DNA of 64,000 bases, from positions 62,001 through 126,000 of the forward strand of contig NZ_JBBELO010000034.1 in assembly GCF_037404875.1 (NCBI RefSeq), given 5' to 3'. Both the position numbers and the translations under genes were made by a program. The notes under the pieces are model-generated. The model worked only from the letters and a program-made list of their open reading frames with translations, was not told the origin of the DNA and made no database searches. How positions within the stretch are numbered: the stretch's first letter is position 1; each line of letters starts with the position of its first letter. The stretch is from Orlajensenia sp037404875. Lineage in GTDB: Bacteria; Actinomycetota; Actinomycetes; Actinomycetales; Microbacteriaceae. Positions 34,365 through 43,537 of the stretch are shown here, one piece after another.

Positions 34365-34460
34365 GCCCGGGCTAAACGCAGGATGAGCGGCACGGCGAGC
34401 CGCTGGCAGCCCTGCCGGGGCGCTGGTCCTGCAGAATCCCAGCTCGCCGGCCGGCAAGCA

Positions 34461-35771
34461 TCAGCCCAACTGCTGCTGTCGGGCCTTCACGGGAATGAGC
34501 AGCGCCAGTCCGAGCGCCAGCACGACGACGATGCCCAGGATGCCCCAGTACTGCTCTCCGCCGATGGTGATGAACACGCTCCACATCGTCGGCGCCAGGA
34601 ACGTCGCCGCACGTCCGGTCGTCGCATAGAGCCCGAACACCTCGCCCTCGCGGCCCCGGGGAATCAGGCGCGCCAGGAAGGTGCGGCTGGCCGACTGAGC
34701 CGGTCCCACGAAGAGGCACAGCACCAGGCCGAAGACCCAGAAGGCGGTCGTGCCCGCGTCGTGCAGGATGAACACGAGCGACCCGGCGATCACGAGGCCG
34801 ATCAGCGAGGTGAGGATGACCGGCTTCGGCCCGATGCGGTCATCGAGCACTCCGACGCTGATGGTGGAGATGCCCGCCACGACGTTGGCGGCGATGGCGA
34901 ACACGATCACGTCGCCGGCCGAGAAGCCGAACGTTCCCGCGGCGAGCACGCCGCCGAACGTGAACACGCCCGTGAGGCCGTCACGGAAGATCGCGCTTGC
35001 GAGCAGGAAGTAGACCGTCTGGCGGCTCGTCTTCCAGAGCCGCGCGATGTCGCCGGCCAGCACGGCGTACGACCGGAAGAAGCCGACCTTCTGCCGGCGC
35101 TGCTCCGCGGGAACACGGTTCTCGGGCACCGCGAACAACACCGGAAGCGCGAAGAGGGCGAACCAGACCGCAGCGATCACCATCGACACGCGCACCGAGA
35201 GGCCGCCCTCGTCGGTCACCCCGAAGAGACCGACATCGGGCTTGATGAAGCCGAAGTACACGATGAGCAGCAGCACGATGCCGCCGAGATAGCCCATCCC
35301 CCATCCGAAGCCGCTCACCCGGCCGACGGATGCCGGCGTCGAGACCTGCGCGAGCATGGCGTTGTAATTGACGCCGGCCACCTCGAAGAAGACCGTTCCC
35401 ACCGCGAGCAGCGCGATGCCGGCGAGCAGGTAGTCGGGGCTGGACTGGATGAAGAACATGGCAGCGAGGCACGCGACCACCACGGCGGTGTTCACCGCGA
35501 GCCACAACTTGCGCCGCCCGGAGGCGTCCGTTCGCTGGCCCGTGACGGGAGCGATGAGCAGTACGACGATGCCGGCGGCGCCGAGTCCCCAGCCGAGCAA
35601 GGCGGATGGGTCGCCGGGACCCCCCTCGAATGCCTTGCCGGTGATGTAGACGGTGAAGACGAAGGTCGTCGCCACGGCGTTGAACGCCGACGAGCCCCAA
35701 TCCCAGAGGGCCCAGGCGAGGGTGCGACCGCGCCCCGTTATGGTGGGCGTTTCGGCTACGGCGCTCGTCAT
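34461..35771 (-). CDS. MFS transporter, UMF1/Atg22-like
   Basis: Protein of 436 aa with 12 membrane helices. The N-terminus LAWALWDWGSSAFNAVATTF is the hallmark of the UMF1 (Atg22-like) family. It continues with FEVAGVNYNAMLAQVSTPAS and GPAQSASRTFLARLIPRGRE. Yeast relatives export amino acids from the vacuole; bacterial substrates are unknown. The ATG at 35771 has TACTCT 7 nt upstream; the frame extends further but without membrane-protein character. Confidence 0.87.
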   Translation of the reverse strand: MTSAVAETPTITGRGRTLAWALWDWGSSAFNAVATTFVFTVYITGKAFEGGPGDPSALLGWGLGAAGIVVLLIAPVTGQRTDASGRRKLWLAVNTAVVVACLAAMFFIQSSPDYLLAGIALLAVGTVFFEVAGVNYNAMLAQVSTPASVGRVSGFGWGMGYLGGIVLLLIVYFGFIKPDVGLFGVTDEGGLSVRVSMVIAAVWFALFALPVLFAVPENRVPAEQRRQKVGFFRSYAVLAGDIARLWKTSRQTVYFLLASAIFRDGLTGVFTFGGVLAAGTFGFSAGDVIVFAIAANVVAGISTISVGVLDDRIGPKPVILTSLIGLVIAGSLVFILHDAGTTAFWVFGLVLCLFVGPAQSASRTFLARLIPRGREGEVFGLYATTGRAATFLAPTMWSVFITIGGEQYWGILGIVVVLALGLALLIPVKARQQQLG

Positions 35772-35778
35772 AGCGATC

Positions 35779-35784
35779 AGAGTA
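35779..35784 (-). promoter_or_regulatory. -10 box TACTCT, leaderless start of the UMF1-like gene
   Basis: On the minus strand TACTCT is followed by GATCGCT (7 nt) and ATG at 35771. Confidence 0.5.
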
Positions 35785-35868
35785 GTGGCCGTCGGCGAAC
35801 AGCCGGGGATGCCGGGAACGGAATACTCTGTGGCAGACTTGAGGATGCCTCGAGAGGTTGGAGAACGC

Positions 35869-37245
35869 ATGCGGGTTCGCGCGATGGTGGCAGCGGCGTT
35901 CGCGAGCGTGCTCGCTGTCGGGATGGCGATCAGCGGCGCGAGCGCGGCATTCGCAGACAGCACCGAGGTGACCGTGGGTGATTACCCTCACGGCGTCGTC
36001 GTGTCTCCCGACGGCTCGCGCGTCTACGCCGTCGCCGCGGTTCCCGGTGGACAGCCGGGCCGCCTCATCGCCGTCGACACCGCAACCGACAGCGTGGTCG
36101 GAGAGGCCGCGGTCGGCGTGGAACCGTTCGGCGTGACGGTGTCGGCCGACGGGGCCACGATCTACGTCGCCAACATCAACAGCAGCAGCATCTCGGTGAT
36201 CGACGCAGCGACGCTGACGGTCACCGCCACCTGGCCGGTCGCCGGCGGCCCGTTCGGCATCACCGTCGACCCGACCGGCAGCACCGTCTACACCTCGCTG
36301 CGCAACGCGAACAGCGTCGCCGCCGTCGACGCCACGACGGGCGCCGTCGTGACCGTCTTCCCGACGGGAGGGTTACCGGCGGGCGTGGCCCTCGATTCGG
36401 CAGCCGGCCTGCTCTACGTTGCCGAGAGCGGCGGAAGCACCGTGCGTCGTATCGACCTCGCCGCAGGCACATCGACCGCGCTCGCCACGTTCGCCGGCGC
36501 CTCCCCGTACTTCTTGGAGCTGAGCCCGACAGGGGACGAGGTCTGGGTGTCGCCCTACATCGGCGGTGACATCGCCGTCATCGACACGGCGACCTTCACC
36601 GTCAGCTCACTCATCCCGGTCCCTGGAAACGCGCGCGGCATCGTGTTCACCGACGACGGTCGGGCGTACGTGAATCTGTCGGACCAGTCCAGCGTGGCCG
36701 TGATCGACAGGTCCTCGAACACCGTGCTCGGCACGACCCCGGTCGGCAACGGCCCGGAGGCCCTCGCGCTCGCCCCCGACGGTCTGCACGCGTGGAGCGC
36801 CAACCTCTTCGGCGGATCGATCTCCCTCGTCGGCCCCGCGATCGTCACGGGCGCCGCTGACACGACGGTTGTCGAGGGATCGCAGGCGACGTTCACCGCG
36901 ACCGCACGTGCGACGGTCGACGCAGTGCGCTGGCAGTCCAGCACGGACAACGGAACGACCTGGACCGACGTTCCCGGCGCAACCGCCGTCACCCTCACGA
37001 TTCAGGCGACTCTCGCCGACAACGGCACGCTCTTCCGTCTGGTGGCCACGAGCGACCTGTTCGGCGACGAGGTCGTCTCCGAGCCGGCCACGCTGACCGT
37101 CTCGGCGCTCCCGCCGACCACGACCGCATCCGGCCTCGCCGCGACGGGCACGGATGCCGGGCCCGCCCTTCTGCTCGCCGTCCTCGGCATCGCGGCAGGC
37201 GCGCTTGCATTGCTCGGCCGCCGACGCGGGCAGGTGAAGAGTTGA
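35869..37245 (+). CDS. LAATG-anchored YVTN-type beta-propeller surface protein
   Basis: Protein of 458 aa. Signal peptide about 1-27. Then roughly seven repeats of about 42 aa in the YVTN style (VYAVAAV, IYVANIN, VYTSLRN, LYVAESG, VWVSPYI, AYVNLSD), each followed by a D-x-A/T turn, forming a beta-propeller. An Ig-like domain follows (AATDTTVV-like start, WTDVPGATAVTL). The end is Pro/Thr linker, sorting signal LAATG near 422, hydrophobic helix and Arg-rich tail. Class E-type sortase anchoring is inferred. ATG 35869 is chosen for GGAGA upstream and because the signal peptide starts there. TACTCT at 35824-35829 is a possible -10. Confidence 0.85.
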   Translation: MRVRAMVAAAFASVLAVGMAISGASAAFADSTEVTVGDYPHGVVVSPDGSRVYAVAAVPGGQPGRLIAVDTATDSVVGEAAVGVEPFGVTVSADGATIYVANINSSSISVIDAATLTVTATWPVAGGPFGITVDPTGSTVYTSLRNANSVAAVDATTGAVVTVFPTGGLPAGVALDSAAGLLYVAESGGSTVRRIDLAAGTSTALATFAGASPYFLELSPTGDEVWVSPYIGGDIAVIDTATFTVSSLIPVPGNARGIVFTDDGRAYVNLSDQSSVAVIDRSSNTVLGTTPVGNGPEALALAPDGLHAWSANLFGGSISLVGPAIVTGAADTTVVEGSQATFTATARATVDAVRWQSSTDNGTTWTDVPGATAVTLTIQATLADNGTLFRLVATSDLFGDEVVSEPATLTVSALPPTTTASGLAATGTDAGPALLLAVLGIAAGALALLGRRRGQVKS

Positions 37246-37297
37246 TCGGTGACACGACGGTGACGGCTCCCACCGGCGCCGTGGTGAGGATGACGAA

Positions 37298-38776
37298 GTG
37301 AGCACCGCCACGATGGGTAGACGCTCTGTAAGGAAAGTGCTGGCGATGGCCGTCGCCGTCTCGACACTGGTGCTCGTGGGCGCAGTCGCGGCGGCACCGG
37401 CACAGGCTGACCCGGCGAACACCTATCGCTCCGTACCGACCGGTCGCTACCCGATCGATGTGGATGCGACGGTCGACGGCAACGACCTGTTCGTCATCAA
37501 CCGGGGCGACAACGGAATCGCCGATCTGCGCGTGTACGACGCGGCGAGTTTTGCGGAATTGAACGTCGTCACGTTCGGTCCCGGCAGCAATTTCAACCCG
37601 ACGGCCGTTCAGGTGACCCCGGATGGCTCGCAGGTGTGGGTCTCCTTCTACAACCCGGGCCAGATCCTCGTGTATCCGCTCGCCGACCTTGTCGCCGGCG
37701 CGTCACCGACTCCGACCGTGCTGACCGGTGGAGGTGGCTTCGTCGATCTGACCGAGGACCCGACGGGTGCCTACATCTATGCCGCGACGCTGTTCAACCC
37801 GCAGTACCAGTTCTCGACGACGGATCTCACCGCACCAGCGCGCACGATCAGCCTGCCCTACGGTTCCCGTGGCGTGACGGTCGACGCCGACGGAACGGCG
37901 GTGTACTTCACGCAGTACGCCCCCGCGCCGGCAGGCGGAGTGCAAGCCGTCGATGTCGCAGCGGACGGCAGTCTCTCAACCGGTGTCTTCACACCGACGG
38001 GGGACCTGCCGTGGGGCATCACGTATTCCGCGGCTGCGAATCGGTTGCTGAGCTCGAACTCGGGTAACCCTTTCTCGGTGTCCGGATTCAGCCCGCCGAA
38101 TGGCGTCGTCAACACTGTCGCCGTTCCCTGTGGCCCGCGACTGGGCGACGCCAATGCGAGCGGAACGCGCGCCTATCTCGCCTGCCTGACGGGCGGCGTG
38201 CTCGTCAGCGACTACTCCGTCAGTCCACCAGCAGGACACCTCGTGCCGATCGGCGGCAATGTCGAGGCGGTCGACGTCGTCAGCGACGCCAGTGGCGCCT
38301 CCTCGCGGGTCTATGCGACGAGCGGCGCCTCCGACGAGTTGCTCGTCTTCGATAGGCCGACGCTGACGAGTGGAGGTGACCAGACCATCACCGAGGGGCA
38401 GAGTGGCGTCTTCACCGCAGTCGCCGCCAATTTCTGGGAGACGACCACCTGGCAGGTCAGCACCGACGGTGGTGCCACCTGGGTCGATGTTCCTGGGGCA
38501 GACGGCGACAGCCTCACGGTCCAGGGGACCTTGACTGATTCCGGCAACCTGTATCGGCTCGTCGCGACGAGTGCGTTCTTCGACCCGGTTGCGAGCGAGC
38601 CGATGCTGCTCACCGTCACGGCACTCCCGCCGACGCCCACGCCGACGCAGGCGCCGACGGCGACCGCATCCGGGCTCGCCGCGACGGGCACGGATGCCGG
38701 GCGGGCGCTGCTGCTCGCCACGGTCGCCGTGGTGCTTGGAACGCTCGCGCTTCTCGGCCGCCGCCGGCGGGTGTGA
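37298..38776 (+). CDS. Second LAATG-anchored beta-propeller surface protein (tandem paralogue)
   Basis: Protein of 492 aa, same plan as its upstream neighbour: signal peptide (about 1-37, ending QADPA), a more diverged propeller (LFVINRG, VWVSFYN, IYAATLF, VYFTQYA), the same Ig-like domain (TWQVSTDGGATWVDVPGAD), Pro-rich linker and LAATG near 458 with the same ASGLAATGTDAG core. It arose by duplication of the adjacent gene, or both from a common donor. GTG is preceded by GAGGATG; an ATG 12 nt later is an alternative start. Confidence 0.84.
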   Translation: MSTATMGRRSVRKVLAMAVAVSTLVLVGAVAAAPAQADPANTYRSVPTGRYPIDVDATVDGNDLFVINRGDNGIADLRVYDAASFAELNVVTFGPGSNFNPTAVQVTPDGSQVWVSFYNPGQILVYPLADLVAGASPTPTVLTGGGGFVDLTEDPTGAYIYAATLFNPQYQFSTTDLTAPARTISLPYGSRGVTVDADGTAVYFTQYAPAPAGGVQAVDVAADGSLSTGVFTPTGDLPWGITYSAAANRLLSSNSGNPFSVSGFSPPNGVVNTVAVPCGPRLGDANASGTRAYLACLTGGVLVSDYSVSPPAGHLVPIGGNVEAVDVVSDASGASSRVYATSGASDELLVFDRPTLTSGGDQTITEGQSGVFTAVAANFWETTTWQVSTDGGATWVDVPGADGDSLTVQGTLTDSGNLYRLVATSAFFDPVASEPMLLTVTALPPTPTPTQAPTATASGLAATGTDAGRALLLATVAVVLGTLALLGRRRRV

Positions 38777-38785
38777 TCGAGGAGC

Positions 38786-39649
38786 TCACCACAGTTCGGC
38801 GACGAGCTCGGCAAAGAACGACTCTGCATCGCGCTCCAGGCCTCGTCGGGTGAACCAGGTGCACACGTTCACGACGTCGCGGTGCAGGAAGTCGACGCCA
38901 TTCGGGTTGGCAGCCACGTCGACGAGTTGCGGAAGGTCGATCACGACGACCCGCCCGTGGTGCACGAGCAGGTTGTACGCCGACAGGTCGCCGTGGGCCA
39001 AGCCCGCACGGGCGAACGAGCGCATGATCTCGAACACCTGAGTGAAGAGGCCGTCGAGCTCCGCCGGAGTCGAACGGACCTGAGCCAGGCGCGGAGCGGC
39101 CGCGGGCGGGTCGCCGATGAACTCCATGAGCACCTCTGTGCCCGAGACCTGAACCGGGTAGGGAACCGGAACCCCGGCCTCGTACGCCCGGCGAAGCGCC
39201 TCGAACTCGGCCAGCGCCCAGCGGCCGGCCGCCACGGAGCGGCCGTAGCTGGATCCGCGGGCGACCGCACGGCCGTCACGCGTGTTCCGCATCCGCCGAC
39301 CCTCTTGGTACTGCGCCGAACGGTGGAAGTCGCTGATTTCGAGGCCGCGGTAGCGCTTGGCCGCGAGAACGCAGGAGGCCGATGGGTCGCCGGGAACGGC
39401 CCGCTCGATGAGGTGCACGTCGGCTTCCTTGCCGCTCTTGACGGCACCGAGTTCGGTGTCGAATGCGGCGGCGGCCGTCACCAGCCACGACGGATGCGGC
39501 AGCGGGCCGCGCTGGGTGGGACTCGTCGCCGGCCACGTCGACCAGCGCTGGTTCTCGCCGGGCTCGAGAAGAGGCGGCACGAAAGGAGAGGGAAGGGATG
39601 ATGTCGGCATGCCGACGGATGCGTCGAACGACGCGGTGAGCTTCTGCAC
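38786..39649 (-). CDS. RIO-type serine/threonine protein kinase
   Basis: Protein of about 287 aa. Kinase elements: SGKEADVHLI (flexible loop), VLAAKRYRG (ATP-anchoring Lys), HGDLSAYNLLVHHGRV (catalytic loop Asp and Asn) and VIDLPQLVD (metal-binding Asp). This is the RIO1-like minimal kinase set. Targets of bacterial RIO kinases are unknown; eukaryotic ones work in ribosome maturation. GTG at 39649 has GGAAG 7 nt upstream; ATG 39610 (13 codons later) lacks one but is also possible. A promoter and a short leader ORF lie upstream, so expression may be controlled in the leader. Confidence 0.85.
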   Translation of the reverse strand: MQKLTASFDASVGMPTSSLPSPFVPPLLEPGENQRWSTWPATSPTQRGPLPHPSWLVTAAAAFDTELGAVKSGKEADVHLIERAVPGDPSASCVLAAKRYRGLEISDFHRSAQYQEGRRMRNTRDGRAVARGSSYGRSVAAGRWALAEFEALRRAYEAGVPVPYPVQVSGTEVLMEFIGDPPAAAPRLAQVRSTPAELDGLFTQVFEIMRSFARAGLAHGDLSAYNLLVHHGRVVVIDLPQLVDVAANPNGVDFLHRDVVNVCTWFTRRGLERDAESFFAELVAELW

Positions 39650-39692
39650 GGTGATTCTTCCGGAGAGGAGGTCACCGATGCCTGAGGGGCTT

Positions 39693-39755
39693 TTAGACGG
39701 CGACCTCGGGGGATGGGAGGTCGAGAAGGCGTGCGACAACGACAGCCATGATCAT
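39693..39755 (-). CDS. Putative 20-aa leader peptide upstream of the RIO kinase
   Basis: Reads MIMAVVVARLLDLPSPEVAV then TAA, preceded by AGAGGGG. A promoter lies about 45 nt upstream and the kinase start 45-85 nt downstream. The stop codon falls in the loop of a possible stem formed by GAGGTC and GACCTC (about 39701-39706 and 39669-39674). Enrichment in Val, Ala and Leu is reminiscent of branched-chain attenuator peptides, but the gene downstream is a kinase, not a biosynthetic enzyme. No homology evidence. Confidence 0.35.
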   Translation of the reverse strand: MIMAVVVARLLDLPSPEVAV

Positions 39756-39800
39756 CACCCCTCTCATCCCGTGGGAGCCCGTGGCGCTCCCGTTTCCGTC

Positions 39801-39831
39801 AGCATAGCGCCGGAGGGTCCCCCGACCGCAA
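39801..39831 (-). promoter_or_regulatory. Promoter upstream of the leader ORF and RIO kinase
   Basis: On the minus strand TTGCGG (39831-39826), 19-bp spacer, TATGCT (39806-39801). The transcript would start near 39794. Confidence 0.5.
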
Positions 39832-39835
39832 GGCT

Positions 39836-40690
39836 TCAGCGCGCGCCGATGCGGGTGGTGACCTCGGCGCCGGCCCGCACGGCCCGCACGATGGCCGCAT
39901 CCAGGTCGTCTCCCTCGGCGAGGGCTGCCGCGAGCGAACCGACGAATGCGTCTCCGGCTCCGGTCGTGTCGATCGCCGTGACCCGCACTGCGGGCACATG
40001 CCGGCTGCCGGATGCCGTGTGCACGCGCACGCCGTCGGCTCCCCGGGTCTCGACGATCGTGGGGATGCCCGCCTCGATCAGGTCGGCGGGGGAGTCGAAG
40101 CCGAGCCGGGTGATCTCGTGCTCGTTCGGCAGGATCACGTCGACGTCGGCCAGCAGGGTCGCTGGGAGGATGCGCGCGGGTGCGGGATTCAGAAGAACCC
40201 GCCAACCGCGTGCGCGAGCCGCGCCGGCCGCATGCTCGGCGACCTCGAGCGGAGTCTCGAATCCGAGCACCACGACGGCCTCGCCCTCGATGGCCGCGAA
40301 CGCGTCATCGACGTCGGAGCGTGAGAGGTCGCCGTTGGCTCCCGACGCGACGACGATCGCGTTCTCGCCGCCGTCCGCGACTTGGATGAGGGCGACGCCC
40401 GTCGACTGGGAGCTGCTGCGGCGAACGAACGCGGTGTCGACGCCCTCGCCGCGCAGGTTCTCGAGGGCCGCATCGGCGAACTCGTCGTCGCCGACCCGCG
40501 CGATCAGCACGGTCTGCGCTCCCGCTCGCGCCGCAGCGACGGCCTGATTGGCGCCCTTGCCGCCGTGCAGGCGCGAGAGATCGCCGCCGATGACGGTCTG
40601 GCCCGGGGCCACGATCGCCTCGACGCCGACGACGAGGTCGATGTTGACGGAGCCGACGACGACGACCCGCCCACGCGTGCGTTCCTGCAT
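39836..40690 (-). CDS. rbsK: Ribokinase (PfkB family)
   Basis: Protein of 284 aa. PfkB signatures: VVGSVNIDLVV, GGKGANQAVAAARAG (substrate lid) and DTTGAGDAFVGSLAAAL with the catalytic Asp near residue 245. It phosphorylates D-ribose, or a related sugar or nucleoside, at O-5 using ATP. No ribose transporter is adjacent. ATG 40690 is chosen because similarity begins there; a weak GAGCAT box ends 6 nt upstream. Confidence 0.85.
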   Translation of the reverse strand: MQERTRGRVVVVGSVNIDLVVGVEAIVAPGQTVIGGDLSRLHGGKGANQAVAAARAGAQTVLIARVGDDEFADAALENLRGEGVDTAFVRRSSSQSTGVALIQVADGGENAIVVASGANGDLSRSDVDDAFAAIEGEAVVVLGFETPLEVAEHAAGAARARGWRVLLNPAPARILPATLLADVDVILPNEHEITRLGFDSPADLIEAGIPTIVETRGADGVRVHTASGSRHVPAVRVTAIDTTGAGDAFVGSLAAALAEGDDLDAAIVRAVRAGAEVTTRIGAR

Positions 40691-40757
40691 GCCCCGATGC
40701 TCCCATGGCGGTGCCGTTTCCGCCCGGTTCAGCGGCCGTGAAAGGGCGTGCGCGCAA

Positions 40758-40778
40758 CTTGAGTCAGGGTGGCTCAAG
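40758..40778. promoter_or_regulatory. HAIR operator 1 (HspR site) upstream of dnaK
   Basis: CTTGAGT-N7-GCTCAAG, one mismatch from the HspR consensus CTTGAGT-N7-ACTCAAG. It lies just upstream of the -35 box. Confidence 0.85.
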
Positions 40779-40783
40779 TCGGG

Positions 40784-40812
40784 TTGACAGGGCCGTCGGC
40801 ACCTGACACACT
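40784..40812 (+). promoter_or_regulatory. dnaK operon promoter
   Basis: TTGACA (40784-40789), 17-bp spacer and CACACT (40807-40812). The -10 touches HAIR operator 2. A second TTGACA at 40834-40839 lacks a clear -10 at proper spacing. Confidence 0.6.
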
Positions 40813-40831
40813 TGAGTCGTCAAGGCTCAAC
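40811..40831. promoter_or_regulatory. HAIR operator 2 (HspR site) upstream of dnaK
   Basis: CTTGAGT-N7-GCTCAAC, two mismatches from consensus. It overlaps the -10 box and the expected transcription start. Confidence 0.8.
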
Positions 40832-40955
40832 TCTTGACATAAATTCATCCGGTTCTGCGTTGTACCGGGTGTACAGGCTTCGGCTGCGGCCCAGAATGGG
40901 CGAGCCACCCGCCGTCGCGGCATCCGTTCGCGCCGGCAGAAGGAGATAACACACC

Positions 40956-42815
40956 ATGTCACGTGCAGTAGGAATCGACCTCGGAACCACCAACTCGGTC
41001 GTCAGCGTTCTGGAGGGCGGCGAGCCCAAGGTCATCGCGAACGCCGAGGGCTTCCGCACCACCCCTTCGGTGGTGGCCTACACCAAGGACGGCGAGGTGC
41101 TCGTCGGCGAGACCGCGAAGCGCCAGGCCGTGACCAACGTCGACCGCACGATCTCCAGCGTCAAGCGCCACATGGGCACCGACTGGAAGACCGACATCGA
41201 CGGCAAGAAGTACACGCCGCAGGAGATCTCGGCACGCATCCTCTCCAAGCTCAAGCGCGACGCCGAGCAGTACCTCGGCGACACCGTGACGGATGCCGTC
41301 ATCACCGTTCCCGCGTACTTCAACGACGCCGAGCGCCAGGCGACGAAGGAGGCCGGCGAGATCGCTGGCCTGAACGTGCTGCGCATCATCAACGAGCCGA
41401 CGGCCGCTGCCCTGGCCTACGGCCTCGACAAGGGCAAGGAGGACGAGCTCATCCTCGTCTTCGACCTCGGTGGCGGAACCTTCGACGTCTCGCTGCTCGA
41501 GGTGGGCAAGGACGACGACTTCTCGACCATCCAGGTGCGCGCCACCGCCGGCGACAACCGTCTCGGTGGAGATGACTGGGACCAGCGCGTCGTGGACTGG
41601 CTCGTCAAGCGCTTCAAGGACAGCACCGGCGTCGACGTCTCGAACGACAAGATCGCGCGCCAGCGCCTGAAGGAGGCCGCGGAGCAGGCCAAGAAGGAGC
41701 TCTCGTCGCAGATGTCGACGAGCATCCAGCTGCCCTACCTCTCGCTGACCGAGAACGGCCCGGCGAACCTCGACGAGACCCTGACCCGCGCCCAGTTCGA
41801 GAATATGACGAGCGACCTGCTCGACCGCACGAAGAAGCCGTTCCAGGACGTGATCAAGGAGGCCGGCATCAAGGTCTCCGACATCGCGCACGTCGTGCTC
41901 GTCGGCGGATCGACCCGTATGCCCGCCGTCTCGGAGCTCGTCAAGCAGGAGACCGGTCAGGAGCCCAACAAGGGCGTCAACCCCGATGAGGTCGTCGCCG
42001 TCGGCGCCGCCCTGCAGGCCGGCGTGCTGAAGGGCGAGCGCAAGGACGTTCTGCTCATCGACGTCACCCCCCTGAGCCTCGGCATCGAGACCAAGGGCGG
42101 CATCATGACCAAGCTCATCGAGCGCAACACGGCCATCCCGACCAAGCGCAGCGAGACCTTCACGACGGCCGACGACAACCAGCCCTCGGTCGCCATCCAG
42201 GTCTTCCAGGGCGAGCGCGAGTTCACCCGCGACAACAAGCCGCTCGGCACCTTCGAGCTCACCGGAATCGCCCCCGCACCCCGCGGCATCCCGCAGGTCG
42301 AGGTGACCTTCGACATCGACGCCAACGGCATCGTCCACGTGTCCGCGAAGGACAAGGGCACCGGCAAGGAGCAGTCGATGACCATCACGGGTGGCTCCTC
42401 GCTGCCCAAGGAGGACATCGAGCGCATGGTGCGCGAGGCCGAGGAGAACGCGGCGGAAGACAAGCGCCGCCGCGAGTCGGCTGAGACCCGCAACTCCGCC
42501 GAGCAGCTCGTCTACTCGATCGAGAAGCTCATCCGCGAGAACGACGAGAAGCTGCCCGCCGACGTCAAGAGCGAGGTGCAGGGAGACGTCGACGGCCTGA
42601 AGAGCGCCCTTGCCGGCGACGACGACGAGGCCGTGAAGACCGCGTTCGACAAGCTCAACCAGTCGCAGGGCAAGCTCGGCGAGGCGATCTACTCGCAGAG
42701 CCAGGCGGATGCCGCATCCGCCGATGCCGCGGGCGAGCAGCCGGCTGGCGAGACCGCATCCGATGAGGACGTGGTCGACGCCGAGGTCGTGGACGACGAG
42801 GAGCAGGCGAAGTAA
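40956..42815 (+). CDS. dnaK: Molecular chaperone DnaK (Hsp70)
   Basis: Protein of 619 aa. N-terminal GIDLGTTNSVVSVLEGGEP, then VFDLGGGTFDVSLLEVG and VLVGGSTRMPAV are Hsp70 signatures. The substrate-binding domain and lid follow, and the tail is acidic with Ala/Glu/Asp. It binds exposed hydrophobic peptides in an ATP-driven cycle with DnaJ and GrpE. The ATG has AGAAGGAGA upstream. First gene of dnaK-grpE-dnaJ-hspR, preceded by two HAIR operators, so it is an HspR target derepressed by heat shock. Confidence 0.98.
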   Translation: MSRAVGIDLGTTNSVVSVLEGGEPKVIANAEGFRTTPSVVAYTKDGEVLVGETAKRQAVTNVDRTISSVKRHMGTDWKTDIDGKKYTPQEISARILSKLKRDAEQYLGDTVTDAVITVPAYFNDAERQATKEAGEIAGLNVLRIINEPTAAALAYGLDKGKEDELILVFDLGGGTFDVSLLEVGKDDDFSTIQVRATAGDNRLGGDDWDQRVVDWLVKRFKDSTGVDVSNDKIARQRLKEAAEQAKKELSSQMSTSIQLPYLSLTENGPANLDETLTRAQFENMTSDLLDRTKKPFQDVIKEAGIKVSDIAHVVLVGGSTRMPAVSELVKQETGQEPNKGVNPDEVVAVGAALQAGVLKGERKDVLLIDVTPLSLGIETKGGIMTKLIERNTAIPTKRSETFTTADDNQPSVAIQVFQGEREFTRDNKPLGTFELTGIAPAPRGIPQVEVTFDIDANGIVHVSAKDKGTGKEQSMTITGGSSLPKEDIERMVREAEENAAEDKRRRESAETRNSAEQLVYSIEKLIRENDEKLPADVKSEVQGDVDGLKSALAGDDDEAVKTAFDKLNQSQGKLGEAIYSQSQADAASADAAGEQPAGETASDEDVVDAEVVDDEEQAK

Positions 42816-42817
42816 TC

Positions 42818-43489
42818 ATGGCCGACGAGCGTGAGGGCGAAGAGCCCGTCATCCGAGACAAGCGCCGCATCGATCCCGAGACGGGAAAGGTGCGCCCCGC
42901 AGAGGGCGAGACGGCTGGGGCCGAGGGCGGCGAGTCCGCCCCCTCGGCGCCCGCCGGCGACGGGGATTCCGTGGGCGGTGTTCCCTCGGAGCCCCTCGAG
43001 GGTCCCGATGTCGAGACGAGCTTCACCGACGCCGACCTGAGCTTCCTCTCGGGCCAGACGAGCGTCGAGGAGCTGGCCTCGCAGCACCTGAACGACCTCA
43101 AGCGGGTCACCGCCGAGTACGCGAACTACCGCAAGCGCACCGACGCCAACCGCGAAATCGAGCGCGAGCGCGCGATGGGCGAGGTCGTGAAGGTTCTGCT
43201 GCCGGTTCTCGATGACCTCGACCGGGCCGACAAGCACGGCGACCTGCAGGGCGAGGGGGCGTTCCCCACGATCGCCTCCAAGCTGCGGGCCTCTGTCGAG
43301 CGACTCGGATTGACACCGTTCGGCGCCGTCGGCGACCTGTTCGACCCGACGATGCACGAGGCGATCTTCCAGCAGCCGGACCCCGCTGTGGACAGCGAGG
43401 TCGTCGCCGACGTCGTGGAGACCGGCTACTACCTGGGATCGCACATGCTGCGGGCCGCCAAGGTCGTCGTCAAGGTGCCGGCCGAATAG
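42818..43489 (+). CDS. grpE: Nucleotide exchange factor GrpE
   Basis: Protein of 223 aa. A disordered acidic N-terminus (about 1-65) is followed by the coiled-coil and beta domain: LKRVTAEYANYRKRTDANRE, LPVLDDLDRADKHGD and FDPTMHEAIFQQPD. It accelerates ADP release from DnaK. The ATG lies 2 nt after the dnaK stop codon, so translation is coupled. Confidence 0.97.
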   Translation: MADEREGEEPVIRDKRRIDPETGKVRPAEGETAGAEGGESAPSAPAGDGDSVGGVPSEPLEGPDVETSFTDADLSFLSGQTSVEELASQHLNDLKRVTAEYANYRKRTDANREIERERAMGEVVKVLLPVLDDLDRADKHGDLQGEGAFPTIASKLRASVERLGLTPFGAVGDLFDPTMHEAIFQQPDPAVDSEVVADVVETGYYLGSHMLRAAKVVVKVPAE

Positions 43490-43537
43490 CAGCATGACCA
43501 TCGATCACTCCGGCTCGATGGGCCGGTAAGGAGACCC

